Shown here in pieces: positions 14,257 to 20,949 of a stretch of DNA of 27,972 bases (position 1 is its first letter; each line of letters begins with the position of its first letter). The stretch is from a virus. The position numbers and the translations under genes were made by a program. Location: IMG/VR virus record IMGVR_UViG_3300034682_000445, positions 1 through 27,972 of that record; one strand, given 5' to 3'. The notes beneath the pieces were generated by a model. It worked only from the letters and a program-made list of their open reading frames with translations. It made no database searches and was not told the DNA's origin.

Positions 14257-15012
14257 CTACGCAACATCACTGAATAAGATATGTGTCTGGTGACCATCCC
14301 AGTCTGACTTCATCGGCAATTTGCCATCGACGTACATTTTATAGATGGCCTTAGCACCCTTCTTTGTCAGAGTTGCTTTAGGGCACACCCGGGTAACACC
14401 TTCACGAATTTTGATTTCGCCCATTTCTTGCTTCAGATATTTATCCCGTGCGTATGCAGCAACCATCCAGTCTGAACCCTGTTTGAATAACCAGTTCATC
14501 TTGTAAAGTGCATCCATAACTTGGCGGATATTTACCCCATTAAGCTGGCGAGCGAACTGGCAAGGTGTCATGCCGATAGCGAATTGATCAGCGAGTGTAT
14601 TGCAGGTCTTTTGAAGACGATTTACGTCATCGGTAAGTGCTTTCGCCTGTCGATATTGTTCTGCCCATGCAATTGCCGCTTCTGCCGGGTCAGTGAAGTT
14701 TGGCATCGTGATTTGATGTTTGGTCGCTTCAGCTTCAAGTTCTTGCCAGCGATCCACAAGGCGTGCAGTAAACTCAGGGCTAAGTTGAGCAACAACAACA
14801 TAGCTATCACGCTTATTGATTAGATACTCATAGTAGGACTGATTGTTCTGCTCATGGGTGTACTCCGTTGGCGCATACCCCGTAATTACGCCAGAAGACA
14901 TTAATCTTTCAATGCTTCTGATTACATTAGCGTGACGGGACTGTACTAGCTCTGCAATATCACGGCTACTCATGGTTAAAGCGTTATTTGTTGCGATTGA
15001 TAATGTATTCAT
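14257..15012 (-). CDS. Rha family / KilA-C antirepressor-like protein
   Basis: The 251-residue protein has an N-terminal Rha-type domain (about residues 1-105, MSSRDIAELVQSRHANVIRSIE, SYVVVAQLSPEFTARLVDRW). A linker helix follows (DDVNRLQKTCNTLADQ), then a C-terminal phage antirepressor KilA-C-like domain (TPCQFARQLNGVNIRQVMDAL, LTKKGAKAIY). Such proteins interfere with phage repressors or host regulators and can block infection where IHF is lacking. The start ATG has AGGGGA 6 nt upstream. It stands alone behind 119 nt without a gene, which could hold its own promoter. Confidence 0.85.
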   Translation of the reverse strand: MNTLSIATNNALTMSSRDIAELVQSRHANVIRSIERLMSSGVITGYAPTEYTHEQNNQSYYEYLINKRDSYVVVAQLSPEFTARLVDRWQELEAEATKHQITMPNFTDPAEAAIAWAEQYRQAKALTDDVNRLQKTCNTLADQFAIGMTPCQFARQLNGVNIRQVMDALYKMNWLFKQGSDWMVAAYARDKYLKQEMGEIKIREGVTRVCPKATLTKKGAKAIYKMYVDGKLPMKSDWDGHQTHILFSDVA

Positions 15013-15131
15013 TGTCGTTCCCCTGTTTCCGGCAGGTTCCTATTATTAGGCATATTTTTAATCTTCAGTATTCATAGATAACTTTTAAAAAAGTTAAAAC
15101 ATCTATCGATTTTACCGATAATTAAGACCAC

Positions 15132-15533
15132 TTATGTCATCAGTGGTGAGTGCGTTTTAACCCATGGGCTACCATTCACATGATCAACATCCAGTAGTAG
15201 CAATACCTTCTGACCATGATGTGCTTTGGTAAATTCCATGCGATCGCCTTTGCTTTGTTGCCAACCAGGCAAGAACGCGACAACCTCACACGTTTGCAGC
15301 ATCGGAATAGCGATCTGCATGTACTCATGATGTTCAAATCCCTTTGGCAGCACGGCAGGGTTCATCACCTTGGCTCCATGGCTGCGTAGATATTCTTCTG
15401 CAGCAAAGAATGTTGGGTAATTGAATTCAGGAAGACCGGTCATGGGACCGGCTATATACACTTTCCGATCGGAAAGATTTATCCGACCGGTAATGTTTGC
15501 TGCGATTTTTGCGGCCAATAAATCACTCATCAC
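15132..15533 (-). CDS. DUF4406 family protein (nucleoside deoxyribosyltransferase-like)
   Basis: The motif KVYIAGPMTGLPEFNYPTFF at residues 24-43, followed by AEEYLRSHGAKVMNPAVLPKG, is the hallmark of DUF4406. The fold resembles nucleoside 2-deoxyribosyltransferases. Later GWQQSKGDRMEFTKAH provides Asp/Glu residues where such enzymes have their active site. The substrate in phages is unknown; a role in nucleotide metabolism or modification is inference. The start ATGATG overlaps the previous stop. Confidence 0.8.
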   Translation of the reverse strand: MMSDLLAAKIAANITGRINLSDRKVYIAGPMTGLPEFNYPTFFAAEEYLRSHGAKVMNPAVLPKGFEHHEYMQIAIPMLQTCEVVAFLPGWQQSKGDRMEFTKAHHGQKVLLLLDVDHVNGSPWVKTHSPLMT

Positions 15534-15856
15534 AGACCACCTTTGCCGCTGGTGGATGGGATGATCTTGTGGCCAACGCGAACAACCATGTTTTCTATTT
15601 TCATCAGGAACTGGCCGATTATCGAGATAAACGCCAACGCGATTAATATCGGCCCTCGTAATGACCAGATCAGCATTCGACTAACCAACCACCACTGCGA
15701 TGTGACTAGTGTAAAAAACAGCACAAACCCAACCACGCTAATAAATAGTTTCAGCGAATCGGGCACCGGGGCCGGCAATACCATTAAATTATTGACGCTG
15801 TAAACAGCAGATAAAATCCAGATCGCCGCCATGATCATCCAAATGAACTTACCCAT
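15530..15856 (-). CDS. Small membrane protein, three predicted membrane segments
   Basis: The 108-residue protein has hydrophobic stretches at about residues 4-24 (IWMIMAAIWILSAV), 37-58 (LFISVVGFVLFFTLV) and 68-86 (GPILIALAFISIIGQFLM), and a basic end. The function is unknown. It has a strong GGAGGAG ribosome-binding site 7 nt before the ATG and overlaps the upstream small protein gene by 8 nt. I see no holin-like dual start, so a regulatory or exclusion role is as likely as lysis. Confidence 0.6.
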   Translation of the reverse strand: MGKFIWMIMAAIWILSAVYSVNNLMVLPAPVPDSLKLFISVVGFVLFFTLVTSQWWLVSRMLIWSLRGPILIALAFISIIGQFLMKIENMVVRVGHKIIPSTSGKGGL

Positions 15857-16073
15857 GCTTTATCTCCTCCCGCGCTCTGGCGGCCAGTTGTTTTAATTCA
15901 TGACATGACCGCACCAAGCGAAGATCATCAGTAACTGTGTCAGTGTCATCAGGCTCAATACCATTGTGTGCGGATCCGCAAAATGGTTTCCCAGCGGCAA
16001 CCAGCGAGAACACAGCTGCCACCAGTAACAACCCCAATACAATCAGAAAAATTTCCATTCCATATACATCCAT
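15849..16073 (-). CDS. Small membrane-anchored protein, 74 residues
   Basis: One N-terminal membrane segment (IFLIVLGLLLVAAVFSLVAA, about residues 8-27) is followed by an acidic stretch (EPDDTDTVTDD) and a basic, helical end. The start at 16073 overlaps the previous stop as TGATG, with a G-rich block 7 nt upstream. An alternative start is the Met codon at 16058. I do not recognise the family. Confidence 0.5.
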   Translation of the reverse strand: MDVYGMEIFLIVLGLLLVAAVFSLVAAGKPFCGSAHNGIEPDDTDTVTDDLRLVRSCHELKQLAARAREEIKHG

Positions 16074-16555
16074 CAGAACGCCCCCCCTGTGACCTGATAT
16101 CCCTGTGACTCAGCCTTTCCCGCCAGCATTTGCACATGAGCAGAAACTTCAGAATCAGCAATTTCACCTCTCAGAGACTTAACCTGCGCCTGCATCTCCA
16201 GTGCTCGAATAGAAATCTCTGGCATCGATGTCCCTTCCTGCTTGTTCAGCGCCTGCATGCACAGTCGTTTAAGCAGTTGAGGTTCTGGTGCAAAGTCTCT
16301 TGATGGCTCACGATCATCTAAATCACTAACCACTTGCATAATTAATCTTGGTAGAAGCCCTTTCAGCTTCATCCCATATGCAATGCAGTTCCCTGCTACA
16401 TTCCCGTTTATTTGGTTGCTGCTTTTTGGCCAGAAACCAATCAGTGCAGGTAGTAAATCATTGGAGATAAACAGAGCCGCGTCATCACTCACAAGTTGAT
16501 CTGTTTGCAGCTGCAGTGCGCTGCCCATAGGGATGACCTCATAGTGGTTTGTCAT
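16073..16555 (-). CDS. Protein of unknown function after the replication gene
   Basis: The 160-residue protein follows the replication initiator with a 17-nt overlap and has GGAGGG 7 nt upstream of its ATG. The first half is hydrophobic without a clear membrane helix (ALFISNDLLPALIGFWPKSS), and the second half has a coiled-coil-like LEMQAQVKSLRGEIADSEV. It is where lambda has P, but I see no similarity to P or to a helicase loader. Confidence 0.55.
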   Translation of the reverse strand: MTNHYEVIPMGSALQLQTDQLVSDDAALFISNDLLPALIGFWPKSSNQINGNVAGNCIAYGMKLKGLLPRLIMQVVSDLDDREPSRDFAPEPQLLKRLCMQALNKQEGTSMPEISIRALEMQAQVKSLRGEIADSEVSAHVQMLAGKAESQGYQVTGGAF

Positions 16556-17651
16556 AGTTATACCCTCCCTTGCCAGATTCGATGATGCTCTGTGCCATAG
16601 CTTGAGCTGCAGCTACGTTGCTGGCTGGTTTCTGACCTCTAGTAACACCAGTCTCACTGTTCGCTTTTCGCAGCTGCAGCCCGTCCCACTTGTCGCGCAG
16701 CGTTGCTGGTGCTTGGCAATACTCCAGCTCACGGCCTGTTCTGCAGACCCATGAAAACAACTCGCAGATTTCACGATGAGTACGGTTGTCGTGCTGGCGC
16801 ATCAAGCGAACATCGTTCACCCAGCTAACCAAATCGGGTTTTTTAGGCTCTGCCAGCCCTTTCGCAGAAAACGCATCGACTCTTTTTTCGATGAGCCATG
16901 TTGCGCAGGTCAGATCATCTTGTGTGCCCCATCGCAGAGTTTTCCCTCGCTTGGCATGAATCGCAGCATCGGGAGGAATAACATCCTGCTCAGCGACAGG
17001 GTCCGGGGCGGCTTCAGCCGTTCCGGCACCAAGAGTCTCTTGATCTTGGTTGTTTATCTTGGTTGTTTTACATGGTTGTTCTTCTGGTACTGGTAGGTGT
17101 TCGGTCGGTTGTTCGGCATGGTGTACGGCATCCCCCACCAAAGCCTTGCTGTCATTGGGTTTGAGGTGTTCGCCTAGGTGTTCGGGTTGCTGTACGGTCG
17201 GTTGTCCGCATGAAGTGGGGTTAACCAGCGACTGATAAGGGTCGTAGTTGCAAATCGTGATCACCGTGCCTTTGTCGTAACCTGCGCGAACAATCATCCC
17301 GTTCTGTTCAAACCACTCCAGCATACGAACAACAGCCTGACGGCTCATTGGCTTACCTTGTCGATCGCGCATTTCATTAGCAAATCGACTTGGTATAATC
17401 ACCAGTTGGCCACGAGCAAGTGACCAATCCTGTCCGTTGTAATTCACTGTCTGTTCGCTGGAGCTGGCGCGCAATACCAGCCTTGTCCATGCAGCCAGCA
17501 AATAAGCGTCCTTTGTCCAATCATCATCGAGCAATGACCGATAGAACGCCGCGAAGCCGCGCTTCTTGTTTCTCATAACGCCACTCCGATCATCGCGGAT
17601 TGTTTGTTCTGGCTGCTGGAATGCTCCGGGGAATTGAATGACGGCGTTCAT
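16539..17651 (-). CDS. Replication initiator, lambda O-like, with winged-helix N-terminus
   Basis: The 370-residue protein has a winged-helix-like N-terminal region: GFAAFYRSLLDDDWTKDAYL, RGQLVIIPSRFANEM, KPMSRQAVVRMLEWFEQNG. This is typical of phage replication proteins that bind origin iterons. A low-complexity middle follows (about 140-235, rich in Gln, Pro, Glu, His and Thr). The C-terminal domain (TCATWLIEKRVDAFSAKG, WVNDVRLMRQHDNRTHREIC) is of a type seen in DnaT/GntR-like loader regions. The repeats in the middle part encode an iteron array, so ori is probably inside this gene, as in lambda. It overlaps the upstream stop by ATGA. Confidence 0.7.
   Translation of the reverse strand: MNAVIQFPGAFQQPEQTIRDDRSGVMRNKKRGFAAFYRSLLDDDWTKDAYLLAAWTRLVLRASSSEQTVNYNGQDWSLARGQLVIIPSRFANEMRDRQGKPMSRQAVVRMLEWFEQNGMIVRAGYDKGTVITICNYDPYQSLVNPTSCGQPTVQQPEHLGEHLKPNDSKALVGDAVHHAEQPTEHLPVPEEQPCKTTKINNQDQETLGAGTAEAAPDPVAEQDVIPPDAAIHAKRGKTLRWGTQDDLTCATWLIEKRVDAFSAKGLAEPKKPDLVSWVNDVRLMRQHDNRTHREICELFSWVCRTGRELEYCQAPATLRDKWDGLQLRKANSETGVTRGQKPASNVAAAQAMAQSIIESGKGGYNYDKPL
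17047..17208. repeat. Iteron-like repeats inside the replication gene, predicted ori
   Basis: On the plus strand a 9-bp unit GGT(T)GTTCGG recurs: GGTTGTTTA (17047), GGTTGTTTT (17061), GGTTGTTCT (17074), GGTGTTCGG (17096), GGTTGTTCGG (17107), GGTGTACGG (17120), GGTGTTCGC (17165), GGTGTTCGG (17177) and GGTTGTCCG (17200), with a weaker TGTACGG copy at 17191. Nearby copies lie 11-13 bp apart, about one helical turn. They encode the Gln-Pro-Thr-Glu-His-Leu-like repeats of the protein. Confidence 0.6.
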
Positions 17652-18061
17652 GCTTCACCGCCTTCAAAATAATTAATAAACTTCTGCTGGCGATGACTGT
17701 TGAAGTATTCAATAGCTTCATTCATCGTTGGATGAAATCGACACTCGTTTTCGCGGACATCATCAGCATTGCTTCGCTTAGATGCACACAGCAAAAGGCG
17801 GCCACCCCGGCATGGTTCGATACTGAATCGTATTGCCATGTTATGGGCAGCAATGACAGCAAAGGTTAGATAGGAATAATCATATGTACCAAAATGGTTG
17901 TGACAATTTTCTGATTCAATCGATATTCCTTTACCCATCGATATTGATTGAATCTTTCCAAACATGTGGTTAGCTCCACCATGAATGAAAGCCAGAAAGT
18001 TGTAGCACTCTTGTTGATCAGGGGTCATCCATGAGAAGTTTTCTAAGTGAAATTGACTCAT
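17648..18061 (-). CDS. Protein of unknown function, 137 residues
   Basis: A soluble protein with WMTPDQQECYNFLAFIHGGA near the start and a Tyr/Phe-rich middle. The last part, RFHPTMNEAIEYFNSHRQQK, is helical. I see no clear domain. The start overlaps the upstream gene (ATGA, 18058-18061) and its stop overlaps the replication gene start, so it is part of the tightly coupled early operon. Confidence 0.6.
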   Translation of the reverse strand: MSQFHLENFSWMTPDQQECYNFLAFIHGGANHMFGKIQSISMGKGISIESENCHNHFGTYDYSYLTFAVIAAHNMAIRFSIEPCRGGRLLLCASKRSNADDVRENECRFHPTMNEAIEYFNSHRQQKFINYFEGGEA

Positions 18062-18327
18062 GACGCACCCCCTATCAACATAACTCGCTGGAAACGGACA
18101 GCGCGCTCACACTCTTTGCAATACCGCTTCCATTTTTTAACTGACGGCTCAGTTGCCCAGTCATCGCGCAACCATTGTGATGTTCTTCGATTTCTCCATG
18201 CTTCCAACATGCAATTACGAGGATCACCATTAAACGGTATCAATCGCCCACATGTAGCCACCAGAATATCAACGCATTCATTTTTTGAGTTCAGTGCAAT
18301 GTGAACCATAGTTCGTTGCTTGATCAT
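18058..18327 (-). CDS. Small basic protein of unknown function, 89 residues
   Basis: Basic with many Arg and Trp (RNRRTSQWLRDDWATEPSVKKW) and a late CKECERAVRF, which could bind zinc or nucleic acid. The ATG at 18327 has AAGGGG 7 nt upstream and overlaps the stop of the 59-residue gene upstream. I do not recognise the family. Confidence 0.6.
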   Translation of the reverse strand: MIKQRTMVHIALNSKNECVDILVATCGRLIPFNGDPRNCMLEAWRNRRTSQWLRDDWATEPSVKKWKRYCKECERAVRFQRVMLIGGAS

Positions 18328-18503
18328 GTCGGCACCCCTTCAATCACTTTGTACGTTCCGGATGCCGGCATGCGTTCAATAACTGCGAACCGGTTGCCAC
18401 TCATGAAATGCTTACCAACACGCTGATAGCCAAGATTCTCTGCATATTTTGCTGCAGCTCGGCGAGTTGGAAGACGAGGCGACATATCCAAATTAGCGGG
18501 CAT
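18324..18503 (-). CDS. Small protein, 59 residues
   Basis: Starts with MPANLDMSPRLPTRRAAAKY and ends with SGTYKVIEGVPT. The ATG at 18503 has a strong GGAGG 6 nt upstream and the stop overlaps the next start (ATGA). The SPRLPTRRAAAKYAENLGYQ segment looks like a short DNA-binding or helical region. The function is unknown, but signals and coupling support a real gene. Confidence 0.65.
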   Translation of the reverse strand: MPANLDMSPRLPTRRAAAKYAENLGYQRVGKHFMSGNRFAVIERMPASGTYKVIEGVPT

Positions 18504-18648
18504 GTGTCACCTCCATCAGCAATGCAGCCGCTTGATCGCGGGTTAACCGCTGTCCGTGCAAATACCACCCCCAATCAATACCGGGGCGACAAAGTAAGGC
18601 GGCTCGAAGGCCTTGTCGTTTTACAGATGACTTGCTATTCTTTTCCAT
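18493..18648 (-). CDS. Small protein, 51 residues
   Basis: The ORF begins MEKNSKSSVKRQGLRAALLC and ends ALLMEVTHAR. AGGA lies 9 nt before the ATG at 18648. The last codons overlap the start of the 59-residue gene, whose ribosome-binding site lies within this frame. The product is basic at the N-terminus and has GIDWGWYLHGQRLTRDQAAA. I do not recognise it. Confidence 0.6.
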   Translation of the reverse strand: MEKNSKSSVKRQGLRAALLCRPGIDWGWYLHGQRLTRDQAAALLMEVTHAR

Positions 18649-18680
18649 GTTCACGTTTCCTAAAGTTAGCTGTGAGCCAT

Positions 18681-18716
18681 GCCCCGACTGTTCGCGCAGT
18701 GCGGGGCGTTTCTTTT
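18681..18716 (+). other. GC-rich hairpin with a downstream T-rich run
   Basis: GCCCCG-ACTG, a 6-nt loop, CAGT-GCGGGGC, then TTTCTTTT on the plus strand. It looks like a plus-strand terminator, although no plus-strand gene leads into it; it may stop antisense transcription or act as an RNA structure in the pR-like transcript. It lies in the 167-nt gene-free gap between CII and the 51-residue gene. Confidence 0.4.
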
Positions 18717-18795
18717 CCTGCTATCTGTGCCAGCTATGTAATTTGAGCCGCCCTGATAACCTGTATTTGTTTTTATTACCGTGCTTTATTTATTT

Positions 18796-18815
18796 CCCCC
18801 GTAGCAATGCGGGGG
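18796..18815 (-). other. GC hairpin directly after the CII-family gene
   Basis: Minus strand CCCCCG, an 8-nt loop, CGGGGG, beginning just after the CII-family stop codon (TAG at 18816-18818). No T-run follows on the minus strand, so it is not a standard intrinsic terminator. A role in antitermination or mRNA stability of the cro-cII transcript is possible. Confidence 0.4.
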
Positions 18816-19352
18816 CTATTTACTCTGAGGAATTGGGTCGCGAAGAATGCGCGGCACAGGTTCAGAATTGATTTCACGAACATTAGCGCCAGTGCTTTTA
18901 ATCAGACCAATCACCTGCTGTGCTACTTCAGTCCCTATCCGCTCAATTGCTGAATGCTCTAACCGATCGATAACGCCATCAGCCCGCGCCTGATAAATCG
19001 TCTGCATCATTTGCCCAAACACTGACTGGATGAGCATCACTTGATCAGCAAGCTCTTCGTCGTTCATCGAGCCAGCAGGAATATCCACCAGCACCTTTCC
19101 GCGCAGATGAGCCCACGCATCAATGATCCCGTTATCGTCAGCAAGTTCAGTAATGGCTACCGCTTCACCAAGGCTTAAATGATGCGTATCACAGTCCGGG
19201 TTCAGCTTGTTTGCCATCACCACTGGTGATTTGCCTAACTGGCGAGCCAGTTCACTGATATTGCTTCTGTGCCCCAGTTCTTGGGCCGCCACCAGCACAT
19301 CAGGTAAAAGAGAGATGTGCTTTACCGTGTTATTCCCTGTTTTGTTTGTCAT
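18816..19352 (-). CDS. CII-type phage regulatory protein (CP76 family)
   Basis: The 178-residue protein resembles the CP76/CII regulatory family of P2-like and other phages. It has an N-terminal helix-turn-helix area, ELGHRSNISELARQLGKSPVVMANKLNPD, then HLSLGEAVAITELADDN. The C-terminal half is helical (LADQVMLIQSVFGQMMQTIYQARADGVI). Family members control the choice between lysis and lysogeny. It is the second gene of the pR-like operon, right after the Cro-like gene. The start ATG has GAGA 7 nt upstream. Confidence 0.75.
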   Translation of the reverse strand: MTNKTGNNTVKHISLLPDVLVAAQELGHRSNISELARQLGKSPVVMANKLNPDCDTHHLSLGEAVAITELADDNGIIDAWAHLRGKVLVDIPAGSMNDEELADQVMLIQSVFGQMMQTIYQARADGVIDRLEHSAIERIGTEVAQQVIGLIKSTGANVREINSEPVPRILRDPIPQSK

Positions 19353-19372
19353 GATTCATCTCGCTGGCTGTG

Positions 19373-19588
19373 CTAACCTTTGGTTATGGCGTTAACAATC
19401 TCATTGCCATTGCCTGACAGTGGTAAATTTTTAAGCTGAGTTTTTGTTAAACCGGCCTTTTTAAGCGCTGGAACCCACTGTGTAGGTACTTTCCCGCGAT
19501 TAAATGCTCTAACAACTGCGGTACCAGAGATGTTTAATGCTCGTGATATCGCTGCTTTTGAGCCGAAATAATGAAGCAGTTCTTCCAT
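19373..19588 (-). CDS. Cro-like / YdaS-type helix-turn-helix repressor
   Basis: The 71-residue protein has the Cro/YdaS helix-turn-helix: EELLHYFGSKAAISRALNIS, GTAVVRAFNRGKVPTQWVPA, then KKAGLTKTQLKNL. It is divergent from cI and first in the rightward operon. I chose the ATG at 19588, with AGGA 7 nt upstream, because the longer frame would start at 19618, upstream of the transcription start predicted for pR. The gene end overlaps a fifth TAAC-N5-GTTA match (19374-19386). Confidence 0.8.
   Translation of the reverse strand: MEELLHYFGSKAAISRALNISGTAVVRAFNRGKVPTQWVPALKKAGLTKTQLKNLPLSGNGNEIVNAITKG
19374..19386. promoter_or_regulatory. Operator-like palindrome at the cro end
   Basis: TAAC-CTTTG-GTTA fits the pattern of the four operators at pR, cI and pL. 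It overlaps the cro stop codon. One such match is expected by chance in a window of this size, so its function is unproven. Confidence 0.3.
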
Positions 19589-19620
19589 TTTGGGGTCCTG
19601 TATACTTTCCCACAGCATGA

Positions 19621-19649
19621 ATACTAACTAGCAGTTATTATTATATCAA
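19621..19649 (-). promoter_or_regulatory. Predicted pR promoter for cro with overlapping operator
   Basis: On the minus strand TTGATA (19644-19649), a 17-nt spacer and TAGTAT (19621-19626) drive cro. The start would be near 19614, upstream of the AGGA and ATG of cro. The operator TAACTAGCAGTTA (19625-19637) lies in the spacer and reaches the -10 element, so bound CI would block the promoter. Confidence 0.7.
19625..19637. promoter_or_regulatory. CI/Cro operator at pR (TAAC-N5-GTTA)
   Basis: TAACTAGCAGTTA has 5-bp perfect arms (TAACT/AGTTA) around AGC. It is the same half-site pattern as at 19683, 21449 and 21489. Confidence 0.65.
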
Positions 19650-19682
19650 GAAACTTAAACTTTATTTTTATTGCCTCAATAT

Positions 19683-19695
19683 TAACCGAGTGTTA
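19683..19695. promoter_or_regulatory. Operator just upstream of the cI start
   Basis: TAAC-CGAGT-GTTA ends 4 nt before the cI ATG at 19700. Binding here would shut or adjust translation initiation or transcription from the cI promoter (pRM), as lambda OR3 does. Confidence 0.6.
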
Positions 19696-19699
19696 GTTT

Positions 19700-20395
19700 A
19701 TGAATCGGAATACAGAAGAAATGGCTCGATATGAGGCCGACAAAATAGCTTTCGCTAAGCGTTTGAACCAAGTGCTGGATCAGATGGGTTGGCCTGTTCG
19801 CGGAAGAATTGCAAAGTTAAAGCGGTCATTGCGCGATCCAATATCTGAAGTCGGTGCAGGTAAATGGCTGAACGGCGATTCATTGCCTGAATTAAAACGT
19901 ATTAGTGATTTGTCACGGATAACTGGGAAAAGTGTTCAGTGGTTACTGACAGGCGTTGATGTTGGCGAGAACAATAATATAGAGCCATCACCATTCCCTG
20001 TTTACCAGGTGCCACTGATTTCATGGGTGAGCGCTGGAATGTTATGTTGTACTGGTGATGTGCCATCTGCAGATATGGCAGAGGTATATGAGACAAGCCC
20101 CGTAAAAGTAGGCTCTCGTGCGTATGCGCTTACGGTAAAAGGTGATTCGATGACCAGCCTATCAGGCGGGAAAAGCTATCCAGATGGGGTGGTGATCATT
20201 GTTGACCCAGATGTAGAGGCTAAGCCGCCATGTCGCGTAATTGCGCGAGTTGGTGATGAAACCACTTTCAAAGAACTTGTAGTAGATATGGGGCAATGGT
20301 ATTTGAAGCCATTAAACCCACAGTACCCAATGATCAAGGTAGATGAGCGCGTCAGCATCTGCGGGGTTGTTAAGTGTACAGTTATGAAAGAGTAG
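19700..20395 (+). CDS. cI: CI-like phage repressor, S24/LexA family
   Basis: The 231-residue protein has an N-terminal DNA-binding helix-turn-helix (about 15-90, FAKRLNQVLDQMG, EVGAGKWLNGDSLPELKRI, SDLSRITGKSVQWLLTG). The C-terminal S24 peptidase domain carries Ser150 (VKGDSMTS) and Lys191 (TTFKELVVD) as catalytic dyad, and an Ala112-Gly113 cleavage site in WVSAGML. RecA-stimulated self-cleavage after DNA damage would induce the prophage. It points away from cro. The ATG at 19700 has no clear ribosome-binding site, and the operator at 19683-19695 sits directly in front. A Met codon seven residues on, with AGAAGA upstream, is an alternative start. Confidence 0.92.
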   Translation: MNRNTEEMARYEADKIAFAKRLNQVLDQMGWPVRGRIAKLKRSLRDPISEVGAGKWLNGDSLPELKRISDLSRITGKSVQWLLTGVDVGENNNIEPSPFPVYQVPLISWVSAGMLCCTGDVPSADMAEVYETSPVKVGSRAYALTVKGDSMTSLSGGKSYPDGVVIIVDPDVEAKPPCRVIARVGDETTFKELVVDMGQWYLKPLNPQYPMIKVDERVSICGVVKCTVMKE

Positions 20396-20409
20396 TGTTA
20401 TTTGATCAT

Positions 20410-20433
20410 GCAGGCTTAGTGTTCTAAGTCTGC
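20410..20433. terminator. Hairpin between convergent cI and the DUF4124/BamE-like gene
   Basis: GCAGGCTTAG, a 4-nt loop, CTAAGTCTGC: a 10-bp stem with one G-T pair between two convergent genes. There is no strong T-run on either strand, so it is a weak terminator candidate or a simple hairpin. Confidence 0.4.
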
Positions 20434-20437
20434 CAGA

Positions 20438-20947
20438 CTATTCAATGTTGGTATCTTTTAGCGAAACCTCAGACACCGAATCACCATCAAAATATACATA
20501 TTCTTTATTCCCCCAATCACGAACATATGTCCATTCCTCTCTAAGCCCATATTTAGTGGTTACCTGTTTTTTCCTATCAGGATCCCCCCAGGACTTAACA
20601 ACATCTTTCGCAGACATTCCTTCAATAACTCGATGCTGTCTAATGGCATCTGAGTTGGCTCGATCAGATACACTAGCCTCCTGAGCTCGATTAGCGGCCG
20701 CCACCTCAGCGTTATATCTGGCTTCCGCGTCTGCTGCTGTCTGAGCTTGCAATTTTTCCAGTTCTTCCTGCTTAGTTTTTTGCTCTGCGGACGACATTTC
20801 ATTTTTTTGAAACTGCCCAATCACTTTAGATTTATTACCAGCACATGGTCTATCTTGGAATGTATCTCCACATTGATAAATCTGGCCAGCTTGCGCGTTA
20901 AACATAGTAAGCAGGGCCACCAGCACCCCATAAAATACATACCGCAT
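20438..20947 (-). CDS. Secreted DUF4124/BamE-like protein in the rex position
   Basis: From the ATG at 20947 (AAGGAGG 7 nt upstream) the 169-residue protein has a signal peptide (MRYVFYGVLVALLTMFNAQA, cut after Ala20). A short DUF4124-like Cys loop follows (IYQCGDTFQDRPCAG, Cys26 and Cys35), then a helical, Gln/Ala/Glu-rich middle (50-105). The C-terminal segment EGMSAKDVVKSWGDP...EEWTY resembles SmpA/BamE-type lipoprotein folds. I infer a periplasmic or envelope role. It lies between cI and pL on the opposite strand, where lambda has rexAB, so it may be expressed in lysogens and change the host envelope or block other phages. The function is not established by sequence. Confidence 0.7.
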   Translation of the reverse strand: MRYVFYGVLVALLTMFNAQAGQIYQCGDTFQDRPCAGNKSKVIGQFQKNEMSSAEQKTKQEELEKLQAQTAADAEARYNAEVAAANRAQEASVSDRANSDAIRQHRVIEGMSAKDVVKSWGDPDRKKQVTTKYGLREEWTYVRDWGNKEYVYFDGDSVSEVSLKDTNIE

Positions 20948-20949
20948 GA

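Noticed and set aside
15013-15131. AACTTTT-TT-AAAAGTT hairpin and TATCG/CGATA pairs upstream of the Rha gene as terminator or operator
   Set aside because: AT-rich, with no T-run in the right place and no match to other sites; could be chance in AT-rich DNA.
19589-19618. Ten extra residues at the N-terminus of the Cro-like protein
   Set aside because: The start would lie upstream of the predicted pR transcription start; the ATG at 19588 has a ribosome-binding site.
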